A DNA stretch of 64,000 bases. Source: Kribbella monticola (GTDB lineage: Bacteria; Actinomycetota; Actinomycetes; Propionibacteriales; Kribbellaceae). Positions 49,403 through 57,568 of this stretch are shown one piece after another. Both the position numbers and the translations under genes were made by a program. The DNA lies in the NCBI RefSeq assembly GCF_003261635.1, contig NZ_QFXK01000033.1, positions 248,001-312,000 on the forward strand. The letters run 5' to 3'. The first letter of the stretch is position 1; each line of letters begins with the position of its first letter. A model generated the notes under the pieces. It saw only the letters and a program-made list of their open reading frames with translations. It had not been told where the DNA came from and ran no database searches.

Positions 49403-52400
49403 GTGAGCGTTGCGGAGTTCCGCGGGGGGCCTGGCGGCGGGAACGAAGAGCGCGATCCCCAGTTGGGTTTCGACCGGACCCCACCGCAGGACCTGGCCGC
49501 CGAGCAGTGCGTGCTCGGCGCGATGATGCTCAGCAAGGACGCGATCGCGGACGTGATCGAGACCCTGCGCGGAACGGACTTCTACCGGCCGGCGCACGAG
49601 ATCGTCTTCGACGCGATCACCGACCTGTATGCCCGCGGCGAGCCGGCCGACGCGATCACCGTCGCCGCCGAGCTGACCAAGCGCGGCGAGATGACCCGGA
49701 TCGGCGGCGCGCCGTACGTGCACACCCTGGTCGCCTCGGTCCCGCTGGCCGCCAACGCGGGGTACTACGCGCACATCGTCCGGGAGAAGGCGATCCTGCG
49801 CCGGCTGGTCGAGGCCGGCACCAAGATCGTCCAGATCGGGTACGCCGGCGAGGGCGAGGTCGACGACGTCGTCGACCAGGCGCAGGCCGAGATCTACTCG
49901 GTCACCGAGAAGCGCACCACCGAGGACTACGCGCCGCTGAAGGACATCATGGAGGGCGCCCTCGACGAGATCGAGGCGATCGACTCCCGCGGCGACGCGA
50001 TGGTCGGCGTACCGACCGGGTTCACCGATCTCGACGAGCTGACCAACGGCCTGCACCCGGGCCAGATGATCATCGTCGCTGCCCGCCCGGCGATGGGGAA
50101 GGCGCTGGCGCTCGACACCCCGCTGCCGACGCCGACGGGCTGGACCACGATGGGCGAGGTCGCGGTGGGCGACGAGCTGATCGACGCCGACGGCCGGCCG
50201 ACCCGCGTGGTCGCCGCCACCGAGGTGATGTACGACCGGCCCTGCTTCGAGCTGACCTTCTCCGACGGGTCCACGCTGGTTGCTGACGGCAACCACCAGT
50301 GGGTGGTCGAGGACGGCGGCCAGTCCGTCGTCTGCACGACACTCGACCTGCACAGCGCGATGTCGGGCGACTCCGGGCTGACCCCGCTGGTCCCGCGGTC
50401 CGCGCCGCGCGAGGTCGTCGGGCACGGGGTGTCCACCGGTGTCATCGGCGACGCCGACCGCCGGCTCGAGCGGGTCGTGCCGGTCGCGAGCGTGCCGGTG
50501 CGCTGCGTGGAGGTCGACAACGCCGACCACCTGTACCTGGCCGGCAAGTCGATGATCCCGACCCACAACTCGACGCTCGGGCTGGACTTCGCCCGATCGG
50601 CGTCGATCAAGCACGGCCTGACCTCGTGCATCTTCTCGCTGGAGATGAGCCGCAACGAGATCACCATGCGACTGCTGTCCGCCGAGGCGAAGGTGCCGCT
50701 GCATCACATGCGCAACGGCAAGATGACCGACGAGGACTGGGCCCGGCTGGCCCGCAAGATGGGCGAGGTCTCCGAGGCCCCGCTGTTCATCGACGACTCG
50801 CCGAACCTCACGATGATGGAGATCCGCGCCAAGGCCCGCCGGCTGAAGCAGCGGCACGACCTCAAGCTGATCGTGATCGACTACCTCCAGCTGATGACGT
50901 CCGGTAAGAAGGTCGAGTCCCGCCAGCTCGAGGTCTCCGAGTTCTCCCGCTCGATCAAACTCCTCGCCAAGGAACTCGAAGTCCCCGTCATCGCCATCTG
51001 CCAGCTCAACCGAGGCTCCGAACAACGCTCCGACAAACGCCCCATGGCCTCCGACCTCCGCGAATCAGGCTGCCTGACCGCGGACACCAGGCTGCTGCGG
51101 GCCGACACCGGAGCAGAGATCAGCCTCGGCGAACTGCTCGCCGCCGGCACGCGGGACATTCCCGTCTGGTCGCTGGACGACCGGTTGAAGCTGGTGCCGC
51201 GCACGATGACGCACGTCTTCCCGAGCGGGGTGAAGGAGGTCTTCCGGCTCAAGCTCGCCTCCGGCCGCGAGATCAAGGCAACGGCGAACCACCCCTTCCT
51301 GACGTACGACGGGTGGAAGCCCCTCGGCGACCTCGTTCCGGGCACGCGACTGGGCTCACTTCGGCACGTGCCGCCGCCGCTCGACCTCAAGCCGTGGGAC
51401 GACGACGAGGTCACCCTGCTGGCTCACCTGCTGGGCGACGGCTCGTTCGTCAAGCGGCAGCCGATCCGCTACTCCAGCATCGACGAGGCGAACCTCGCGG
51501 CGGTGGGGTCCGCGGCCCAGCGACGCTTTGGCATCACTCCGATCCGCGACGAGTACGCCGCCGCCCGGGTCACCACGCTGCGCCTACCCGCGCCGTACCG
51601 GTTGGCCCGGGGCAAGCGGAATCCGATCGCCGCCTGGCTGGATGAGCTCGGGCTCTTCGGCCTCCGTAGCCACGAGAAGTTCATCCCGGCCGGCGTCTTC
51701 AGCCTTCCCAAGGAGCAGGTCGGCGCCTTCATCCGCCACCTGTGGGCCACCGACGGATCGGTTCGCTGGGACGCGAAGGTCAAGCAGGGCAGGATCTACT
51801 ACGCCTCCACCAGCCGCCGCCTCGTCGACGACCTGGCCCGGCTCCTGCTCCGGTACAACATCTTCAGCCGGATCAAGGTGGCGAAGAAGCCCGGTTATCG
51901 CGACTCGTACCACCTGCACATCTACGGCGTGGAGAACCAACTCCGCTTCTGCGAGGAGATCGGCGTTCACGGCGATCGTGGCGTCAAGGTCGTGGAGGTC
52001 GCGACCGCGCTGCGCGACGTGCGCGCCAACACGAACCTCGACACGATTCCCAAGGAAGTGTGGTCGCAGGTTCGCCAGGTGCTGAGCGAGCGCAAGGTGT
52101 CGCACCGCGAGTTCGCCGCCGCGATGGGTACGCAGTTCTCCGGCTCCACGCTGTGGAAGCACGCGCCGAGCCGGCAGCGACTGGCGAAGGTCGCCGACGT
52201 CCTCGACAACGCCGACCTCGAGGTTCTCGCCACCAACGACATCTTCTGGGACACGATCACCTCGATCGAAAGCCTCGGCGACCAAGAGGTCTACGACGCC
52301 ACCGTCATGGGCACCCACAACTTCGTTGCTGAGGGCATCGCCACGCACAACAGCCTTGAACAAGATGCGGACGTCGTCATCCTTCTCCATCGTGAGGACG

Positions 52401-52537
52401 CCTACGAGCGCGAATCAACTCGACCGGGGGAAGCCGACTTCATTGTTGCCAAGCATCGGAACGGGCCTACTGCGGATGTGGTCGTGGCCTTCCAAGGTCA
52501 TTACTCGCGGTTTGTGGATATGGCGCACGACGGCTGA
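49403..52537 (+). CDS. dnaB: Replicative DNA helicase DnaB precursor with two inteins
   Basis: A 1,044-residue precursor that splices to about 461 residues, the normal size of this hexameric replicative helicase. GTG 49403 follows AGGAGG with 8-nt spacing, so longer forms are rejected. The N-terminal domain starts PPQDLAAEQCVLGAMML. Walker A reads GQMIIVAARPAMGK, then the first intein, then STLGLDFARS. Motifs LIVIDYLQLM and ICQLNRGSEQR follow. The second intein splits RESG from SLEQDADVV. The C-terminus ends FVDMAHDG. It meets the convergent MerR gene with no gap between stop codons. Confidence 0.97.
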   Translation: MSVAEFRGGPGGGNEERDPQLGFDRTPPQDLAAEQCVLGAMMLSKDAIADVIETLRGTDFYRPAHEIVFDAITDLYARGEPADAITVAAELTKRGEMTRIGGAPYVHTLVASVPLAANAGYYAHIVREKAILRRLVEAGTKIVQIGYAGEGEVDDVVDQAQAEIYSVTEKRTTEDYAPLKDIMEGALDEIEAIDSRGDAMVGVPTGFTDLDELTNGLHPGQMIIVAARPAMGKALALDTPLPTPTGWTTMGEVAVGDELIDADGRPTRVVAATEVMYDRPCFELTFSDGSTLVADGNHQWVVEDGGQSVVCTTLDLHSAMSGDSGLTPLVPRSAPREVVGHGVSTGVIGDADRRLERVVPVASVPVRCVEVDNADHLYLAGKSMIPTHNSTLGLDFARSASIKHGLTSCIFSLEMSRNEITMRLLSAEAKVPLHHMRNGKMTDEDWARLARKMGEVSEAPLFIDDSPNLTMMEIRAKARRLKQRHDLKLIVIDYLQLMTSGKKVESRQLEVSEFSRSIKLLAKELEVPVIAICQLNRGSEQRSDKRPMASDLRESGCLTADTRLLRADTGAEISLGELLAAGTRDIPVWSLDDRLKLVPRTMTHVFPSGVKEVFRLKLASGREIKATANHPFLTYDGWKPLGDLVPGTRLGSLRHVPPPLDLKPWDDDEVTLLAHLLGDGSFVKRQPIRYSSIDEANLAAVGSAAQRRFGITPIRDEYAAARVTTLRLPAPYRLARGKRNPIAAWLDELGLFGLRSHEKFIPAGVFSLPKEQVGAFIRHLWATDGSVRWDAKVKQGRIYYASTSRRLVDDLARLLLRYNIFSRIKVAKKPGYRDSYHLHIYGVENQLRFCEEIGVHGDRGVKVVEVATALRDVRANTNLDTIPKEVWSQVRQVLSERKVSHREFAAAMGTQFSGSTLWKHAPSRQRLAKVADVLDNADLEVLATNDIFWDTITSIESLGDQEVYDATVMGTHNFVAEGIATHNSLEQDADVVILLHREDAYERESTRPGEADFIVAKHRNGPTADVVVAFQGHYSRFVDMAHDG
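50102..50569 (+). other. DnaB intein 1: class 3 mini-intein in Walker A
   Basis: A 156-residue intein inserted between GK and ST of Walker A. It begins with Ala1, not Cys/Ser. It has Trp67 in block B (GNHQWVV), Cys135 in block F (VRCVEVDN) and Thr154 in the last block (PTHN), the WCT triplet of class 3 inteins, which start splicing from the block F Cys. It ends His155-Asn156 before Ser+1. No homing endonuclease domain. Confidence 0.9.
51071..52351 (+). other. DnaB intein 2: LAGLIDADG homing intein
   Basis: A 427-residue intein inserted after RESG. It has Cys1 (CLTADTRLL), the block B motif ATANHPFLT, and two LAGLIDADG endonuclease motifs, LLAHLLGDGS (Asp123) and FIRHLWATDGS (Asp228). It ends NFVAEGIATHN before Ser+1. 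Both catalytic aspartates are present, so the endonuclease may be active. A standard class 1 intein. Confidence 0.93.
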
Positions 52538-53203
52538 TCAGGTTTGGCCTGTGCCAGGGGGTTCGGTCCAGCGGTGGGCTGAGGTGGATTCCTGGGACAG
52601 GAGGCGGAGGGTGGAGATGAGGGTTTCGCCGAGGATGGTGCCGATGATGACGCTTTCGGCGATCTGGTCGGGGGTGGCGCGGTCGGGGCGGGATGTGACG
52701 GCGGCGAGTTCGAGAGTGGTGAGCTTCTCGACTGCGTCGGCGTAGGTTTCCAGCAGACCGACCAGGTGGTCCTGGTCGAGGGAGCGCATGACGGCGATCG
52801 TCTCGATCAAAGTGGTGAGGGCAGGGGCGTCGGGGGCGACCTTCCAGCCGCGCGATTCGAGCAAAGCCTCGACCTGAGCGGTCGCCGCGTCGGTGGCGGC
52901 TTCCGGTGGGTTCGAGGCGAGTTGCCGTCGGGCCGTGATCGCGCGGTGGGCGCGGCCGATCTGGTCGTGCAGGGGCAACGTGTCCGAGTCCAAGCCGTCC
53001 AGCACCTCCTTCACCTGCGCGACCGGTACGCCGGCCAGGTCCACCAGAGCGCGCACGAGCCGCAGTCGGCGTACGTGCAACTCGCCGTAGCTCGCCTGGT
53101 TCGGGCTGGTCAGCTCGCCTGGGGGCAGCAGGTTCTCGCGCAGGTAGTACTTGATCGTCGGCACCGGCACCCCGGATACCCGGCTCAGCTCTGCGATCCG
53201 CAT
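52538..53203 (-). CDS. MerR family regulator
   Basis: A 221-residue MerR-type protein. The HTH is RIAELSRVSGVPVPTIKYYL, followed by RENLLPPGELTSPNQASYGE. The larger C-terminal domain (about residues 85-221) has no cysteine pair, so an organic ligand is likelier than a metal. Divergent from a four-helix membrane protein; dyads at 53230-53271 separate them. It is convergent with dnaB, sharing the palindrome TGATCA across both stops. Confidence 0.87.
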   Translation of the reverse strand: MRIAELSRVSGVPVPTIKYYLRENLLPPGELTSPNQASYGELHVRRLRLVRALVDLAGVPVAQVKEVLDGLDSDTLPLHDQIGRAHRAITARRQLASNPPEAATDAATAQVEALLESRGWKVAPDAPALTTLIETIAVMRSLDQDHLVGLLETYADAVEKLTTLELAAVTSRPDRATPDQIAESVIIGTILGETLISTLRLLSQESTSAHRWTEPPGTGQT

Positions 53204-53229
53204 ATTCGCTTGCCTCCCGCTCGTCCTTG

Positions 53230-53271
53230 ATGGATAGTATCAATATCCATAAACGGATAGTGCGACTATCC
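53230..53271. promoter_or_regulatory. Two GGATAGT dyads, MerR/membrane-protein promoter
   Basis: ATGGATA (53230-53236) pairs with TATCCAT (53244-53250). GGATAGT (53255-53261) pairs with ACTATCC (53265-53271). GGATAGT also occurs directly at 53232-53238. The AT-rich site lies in the divergent region and fits the neighbouring MerR regulator. Confidence 0.6.
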
Positions 53272-53290
53272 AAAGCTGAGGAGCGTCACC

Positions 53291-53698
53291 GTGGCACTGA
53301 GCGATCCCTCCCGCATGATCGCGGGCGTCATCCTGCTGACCATTGCCACCATCGAGTTCGGTGGCTGGTTCATGACCAAGATCGTGCGCGGTGACGTGCC
53401 GATGACCGAGTTTCAGAAGTCGTTCGCGCGGGCCGGTCACGGGCATGCGGGCGTGCTGGTGATCCTGAGTCTGGTCGGCCTGCTGTACGTCGACTCGACC
53501 ACCCTGGACGGATTCTTCCTCTGGGTCGGCCGGCTCGGCGTCCCGGTCGCGGCGATCCTGATGTCCGGCGGCTTCTTCGCCTCGTCAGCGGGCAAGGACC
53601 GGACCAAGCCGAACCAGTTCATCTGGATGCTCGCGCTCGGCGCTGCGAGTCTCGCGGCCGGCGTGATCACCCTCGGCATCGGCCTCCTCACCGCCTGA
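53291..53698 (+). CDS. Four-helix membrane protein
   Basis: A 135-residue membrane protein with helices at about residues 9-28, 50-66, 78-97 and 108-132 and a conserved-looking AGHGHAGVLVILSLVGLLYVD. Function unknown. GTG 53291 follows GAGGAG. Its expression is probably set by the divergent MerR gene through the dyads between them. It is convergent with the TetR gene, 12 bp away. Confidence 0.65.
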   Translation: MALSDPSRMIAGVILLTIATIEFGGWFMTKIVRGDVPMTEFQKSFARAGHGHAGVLVILSLVGLLYVDSTTLDGFFLWVGRLGVPVAAILMSGGFFASSAGKDRTKPNQFIWMLALGAASLAAGVITLGIGLLTA

Positions 53699-53710
53699 CC
53701 GAGCGGAGGT

Positions 53711-54271
53711 TCAGCGCCGAAGCCCGCTCAACGTCACCGCGACCAGACGACGAACGGCAGCCTTGGACCGCAGAGTGTTGGCAGCCGTGAGCGCATGGAG
53801 GCAGTAGGTCGCAAGCTCCGCAGCCGGTACGTCGGTACGCAGGTCGCCCGCTGCTGCCGCCTCGACGAGCAGGTCGCGGATGAACCCGTGCAGATGCTGC
53901 CGTGCCTGGCTCACGTGATCGGCTCGGTGCAACGAGCCGGCCAGATCGGATCGCGGGTGCTGGAACGACAGCACGGCGTACGCCGTCAGTACTGCCTCCA
54001 GCCGCTCGGAGGATTCTGCGCGATCGCGGACTCGGGCGAGTTCCTCGAGGTGGGACCGGACCTGGCGCTCGTGCCAGGCGGTGAGGATCGTGTCGATGTC
54101 GGGGAAGTACTTGTACAGCGTCGCGCGGCCGATCCCGGTCGCCTTGGCGATCTGCGACATCGTCACCCCGGCCGGGCCGTGCTCGGCGACCAGTTCCGCT
54201 GCCGCGTCCAGGGTCGCGGCACGCACCGCGTCGCGATGCGCCTCGATCGTCTCGTTCCACAGCTTCGGCAC
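53711..54271 (-). CDS. TetR family regulator
   Basis: A 186-residue repressor. The HTH reads GVTMSQIAKATGIGRATLYKYFPD. The C-terminal helical domain has LSFQHPRSDLAGSLHRADH. GTG 54271 (VPKLWNETI) is the best start, although no clear ribosome site precedes it. Divergent from the DUF2218 gene with 72 bp between, an AT-rich stretch (GGGTAATAAGACAC) likely to hold the shared promoter. Confidence 0.85.
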   Translation of the reverse strand: MPKLWNETIEAHRDAVRAATLDAAAELVAEHGPAGVTMSQIAKATGIGRATLYKYFPDIDTILTAWHERQVRSHLEELARVRDRAESSERLEAVLTAYAVLSFQHPRSDLAGSLHRADHVSQARQHLHGFIRDLLVEAAAAGDLRTDVPAAELATYCLHALTAANTLRSKAAVRRLVAVTLSGLRR

Positions 54272-54343
54272 GTCGAGGACTCTACTCGCTGTAGACAGAT
54301 CGTCGGGTAATAAGACACTCTGTATCGCAAAAAGGAGCGATTC

Positions 54344-54697
54344 ATGGCGAGTGCAGAAGGTCTGGTGATGACCGGGAGAGCCGATCGCTACCTGGACCAG
54401 TTCACCAAGCACTTGGCCCACCAGCCAGGTGGAATCCAGGCGCGACCCGACAGCGACGGCAGCCTGCTGGTCGACTTCGGTGCAGCAACCTGCCGCATGC
54501 GAGCGACAGCCGACAGCCTGATCCTGTACGCCGAGGCCGCACTCCCCGAGGAGCTCGGCGGACTCCAGCGCCGCCTCACCGAACGCCTCGAACAACTAGG
54601 CCGGCGCGACGGACTCGCCGTCCGCTGGACCCCCGACTTCACCGCGGCAGCACCCCAAGAAGCCGGCGATCATCGAGGTCACGGACATGCCCGCTGA
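54344..54697 (+). CDS. DUF2218 family protein
   Basis: A 117-residue protein. GRADRYLDQFTKHLAHQPGG, ATCRMRATADSLILYAEAA and GLQRRLTERLEQLGRRDGL match the DUF2218 pattern, a small alpha/beta protein often found beside iron-uptake or TetR genes. Function unproven. AGGAG lies 7 nt before ATG 54344. It has a His-rich tail (DHRGHGHAR). Divergent from the TetR gene. Confidence 0.78.
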   Translation: MASAEGLVMTGRADRYLDQFTKHLAHQPGGIQARPDSDGSLLVDFGAATCRMRATADSLILYAEAALPEELGGLQRRLTERLEQLGRRDGLAVRWTPDFTAAAPQEAGDHRGHGHAR

Positions 54698-54752
54698 CCC
54701 CCACGTGGCGCGAAAAGCCGGTGGTGGTAGCCCGAAACTGGATCAGCAAGAG

Positions 54753-55718
54753 TCAGCCTTGGAGTTGTTGGCCGACTTTCTTGATCAGCGTGGCGAGTTC
54801 AGGCGAGGCATCGAGGCTGTACGGCGCGCCGAGGGCAGCGACGCCCGCGACGTACTGGATCAGAAGCGAAGGCGAGTCGGCGGAGATTCGTAGTACGCAC
54901 GCGTCTTCGCCTGTCGACGTGAGTTGACCCGGGATCAGGCCGAAGAAGGTCGACCGCACGACAGATGCGGGTAGCTCGACAGCGATGCGGACCGAGTGCC
55001 GGTAAGAAGCCGTCGCGAAGGACTCCGCCAGGTACGACGCCGCGTCGGCGGCCGGGAGTTCGCGTGCTTGGAAGTGATGGCGGGTCGGAGCGACGTCGGA
55101 GATCCGGTCGACCCGAAAGGTCCGCCAGTCGGCGCGATCCGGGTCGTACGCGAGCAGGTACCACCGCCCGCGCAGCGTCACCAGTCGATGCGGCTCGACT
55201 CGTCGTCGGGACGGTTCCCGCCGCCGGGTCGAGTAGCCGAAGGCAACGATCTCGAGATCCCGGCAACAAGCAGCCAGTACGGCGAGCAGCCCGGGATCAA
55301 CCTGGGGGTGACCGTCGCGCACCACCACCTCGGTCGCGCTCATCGCGGCCACCCTTGGACGCAACCGGGCCGGCAGCACCTGCTCCAGCTTGGCAAGCGC
55401 GCTCATCGAGCTTTCCTCGATCCCCGCAACGCCGCCCGCCGCGGCACCCGCCAGCCCGATCGCCACCGCGACGGCCTCGTCGTCGTCCAGCAGCAGGGGT
55501 GGCACGTTCTTCCCCGAAGCGAGCCGGTAGCCACCCGCGATCCCCGTCGTACCGGTGACCGGGTAGTCGAGCGCCCGGAGTCGGTCGACGTCGCGCCGTA
55601 CGGTGCGGTCGGTGACGCCGAGACGCTCGGCCAGTTCGGCGCCGGACCACTCGCGCCGGCTCTGCAGTAGAGCCAGCAAGCGCAACAGTCGCCCGGGGAG
55701 GTCCTTTCGCGCGCTCAC
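54753..55718 (-). CDS. WYL-domain HTH regulator (YafY-like)
   Basis: A 321-residue regulator. The N-terminal HTH_11 (SGAELAERLGVTDRTVRRDV, DRLRALDYPV) is followed by a WYL domain around VTLRGRWYLLAYDPDRADWR, in which the Trp-Tyr-Leu triad is present, and a C-terminal WCX-like part. WYL proteins sense nucleic-acid or other ligands. GTG 55718 starts it. Divergent from an FAD oxidoreductase gene, the probable target; GGAC/GTCC half-sites lie between. Confidence 0.88.
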   Translation of the reverse strand: MSARKDLPGRLLRLLALLQSRREWSGAELAERLGVTDRTVRRDVDRLRALDYPVTGTTGIAGGYRLASGKNVPPLLLDDDEAVAVAIGLAGAAAGGVAGIEESSMSALAKLEQVLPARLRPRVAAMSATEVVVRDGHPQVDPGLLAVLAACCRDLEIVAFGYSTRRREPSRRRVEPHRLVTLRGRWYLLAYDPDRADWRTFRVDRISDVAPTRHHFQARELPAADAASYLAESFATASYRHSVRIAVELPASVVRSTFFGLIPGQLTSTGEDACVLRISADSPSLLIQYVAGVAALGAPYSLDASPELATLIKKVGQQLQG

Positions 55719-55752
55719 AGACCCAAGACTGGCAGATCTTTAGGACAAGATG

Positions 55753-55769
55753 AGTCCGGAAGGCGGACT
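55753..55769. promoter_or_regulatory. Dyad upstream of the FAD oxidoreductase
   Basis: AGTCCG (55753-55758) and CGGACT (55764-55769) flank GAAGG. GGAC at 55743 and GTCC at 55754 and 55773 give further half-sites. Thirteen bases remain to ATG 55782, so a bound regulator would block translation initiation or transcription. The WYL protein is the candidate. Confidence 0.45.
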
Positions 55770-55781
55770 AGCGTCCTTGGT

Positions 55782-57086
55782 ATGACTACCGAACTGAACA
55801 ATCTCGACGGCCCGGTCTGGACGCCCGACATGGACGGGTACGACGAGGCCCGGCTGGGATTCCAGCGCCTCGACCCGCACCGCCCGGCGTACATCGTGGG
55901 CGCCGCGAGCGCGAAGGACATCCAGTCGGCCGTGCACTTCGCGCGGGAGAACGGCCTCAAGGTGGCGGTCAAGGCCAAGGGGCACGGTCACCTCAACCCG
56001 CTCGACGGCGGCGTCCTGATCACCACGGACCGCCTGAACGACGTCGCCGTCGATCCCACCACCAAGACCGCGTGGATCGAGGCGGGCGCGACCTGGAAGC
56101 AGGTGATCGAAGCGGCCGCACCCCACGGGCTCGCCCCGCTGTCCGGCAGCTTCCCGAATCTCGGCGCAGTCCCGTACATCCTCGGCGGAGGCCTCGGCCT
56201 GATGGCGAGACAGTACGGGTACGCCGCCGACCACGTGCGCCGGATCGAGCTCGTCACCCCCGACGGTGTACTACGGAACGCCGAGGACGACCCCGAGTTG
56301 TTCTGGGCGCTGCGCGGCGGCATCGGCAACTTCGGCATCGTCACCCGGCTCCAGGTCGACCTGTTTCCTGTGACGACGCTCTACGGCGGCAGCCTGTACT
56401 ACGACCTGTCGGCGAACCCGGGCGCGCTCGAAGCGTGGCGCGAGTGGACCGAAACCGTCCCCGACAACGTCACGTCGGCGATCGCGCTCCTGAATTTCCC
56501 CGACATCCCGCAGGTCCCCGAGCCGCTGCGTGGAAAGCAGGTCGCCCAACTCCAGCTCAGCATCCTCGACGGCGGCGAGAGGTTGATCCGGCCGCTCCGG
56601 GAGATCGGTGAGCCGGTCGTCGACACCGTCGGCGAGTTGCCGTACACCGAGTCGGCCAAGATCTTCGCCGAGCCGGATCGCGCGGACGCCTTCAGTTCAC
56701 GCAACGTCCTGCTGAGCGCGCTCGACCCGAAGGGGCTCGACACGGTGCGAACCGGATCGGAGGCGCAGAAATGCATCGTCGCCATCCGCCACCTCGGCGG
56801 GGCGCTCGCCAAAGAGCCCGAGAGAGCGAACGCGATGGGTCACCGCGACGCGCAGTACTCCGTGACCGTGCTGTCGATCGGCGAGCAGGACCAGAGCGCG
56901 CGGCACCGCGCGGTACTCGAGCCGTTCGCGGATCACGTGATCGGCCGGCTGCTCAACTTCAGCAGTGCCTCGCTCGACGAAGCCGACCTCCGGGCCGCGT
57001 TCGACGAAGGGGACTACGACCACCTGTGGGAGCTCCGGGCGCGCTACGACGCCGACGAACTCCTCCAGCCGAACCACCCGATCTGA
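55782..57086 (+). CDS. FAD-binding oxidoreductase (BBE/FAD_binding_4 type)
   Basis: A 434-residue flavoprotein of the vanillyl-alcohol oxidase fold. The PP-loop region is KVAVKAKGHGHLNPLDGG, where berberine-bridge enzymes have GGGHS with the flavin-linking His. LGGGLGLMARQYGYAADHV and WALRGGIGNFGIVTRL are the FAD contacts. The C-terminus FDEGDYDHLWELRARYDAD resembles the BBE domain, but its usual NYxD is absent or altered. The oxidised substrate is unknown. Divergent from the WYL regulator. Confidence 0.82.
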   Translation: MTTELNNLDGPVWTPDMDGYDEARLGFQRLDPHRPAYIVGAASAKDIQSAVHFARENGLKVAVKAKGHGHLNPLDGGVLITTDRLNDVAVDPTTKTAWIEAGATWKQVIEAAAPHGLAPLSGSFPNLGAVPYILGGGLGLMARQYGYAADHVRRIELVTPDGVLRNAEDDPELFWALRGGIGNFGIVTRLQVDLFPVTTLYGGSLYYDLSANPGALEAWREWTETVPDNVTSAIALLNFPDIPQVPEPLRGKQVAQLQLSILDGGERLIRPLREIGEPVVDTVGELPYTESAKIFAEPDRADAFSSRNVLLSALDPKGLDTVRTGSEAQKCIVAIRHLGGALAKEPERANAMGHRDAQYSVTVLSIGEQDQSARHRAVLEPFADHVIGRLLNFSSASLDEADLRAAFDEGDYDHLWELRARYDADELLQPNHPI

Positions 57087-57087
57087 A

Positions 57088-57151
57088 CGGCAACGGCACT
57101 GAAGGGCAGCGGTTCTAAACGGCAGCGGTCCTAAAGAGCAGCGGTGACGTC
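57088..57151. repeat. 16-bp tandem repeats at the ridA 3' end
   Basis: CGGCAACGGCACTGAA (57088-57103), GGGCAGCGGTTCTAAA (57104-57119) and CGGCAGCGGTCCTAAA (57120-57135) are followed by a diverged copy to 57151. The last copies form the final codons and stop of ridA; the first begins two bases after the oxidoreductase stop. Confidence 0.6.
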
Positions 57152-57544
57152 GATCTCGACGAGTTGGCCGGTGAAACCGAGCTGGGCGACGCCGAGCAGC
57201 GTGCTCGCCGTACTGAATGCCGGTGCGAGCGGCGACGCGTTCAGCCGGGCCCACACGCCACCGAGGTCGTCGCGATCCGGACTGACCACATAGATGACGG
57301 TCCGTACGACGTCCTCCGGTCGGGCCCCGACCGACTCCAGGGCGACCAGGATGTTCCGCACCACCTGGTCGGTCTGCCCGTCGAAGCCACCCTCGGCCAA
57401 CTGCCCGGACTCGTCCAGTGGGCACTGTCCGGCCAGGAATACCAGGCGGTCAGCCTCGACCCTGGTCACATGGTGGTACCCGGGCGTCGCGTGCAGACCG
57501 GCAGGGTTGGAGCGCTCAATGGTCACGCGCTGAGCCAACGGCAC
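57131..57544 (-). CDS. RidA family (Rid/YjgF/UK114) protein
   Basis: A 137-residue trimeric RidA-like protein. LVFLAGQCPLDESGQL, VVRNILVALESVGARPEDVV and FTGQLVEIDVTAAL are family signatures. The usual catalytic Arg of the active form (C/FR near residue 105) is not obvious: the segment reads ASTLLGVAQLGFTGQ, so imine-deaminase activity is uncertain. The start may be GTG 57526 (VTIERSNPAG). Last of a minus-strand run after two hydrolase genes. Confidence 0.8.
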   Translation of the reverse strand: MPLAQRVTIERSNPAGLHATPGYHHVTRVEADRLVFLAGQCPLDESGQLAEGGFDGQTDQVVRNILVALESVGARPEDVVRTVIYVVSPDRDDLGGVWARLNASPLAPAFSTASTLLGVAQLGFTGQLVEIDVTAAL

Positions 57545-57568
57545 GACCAGGGTGCCGTCAACACAATT

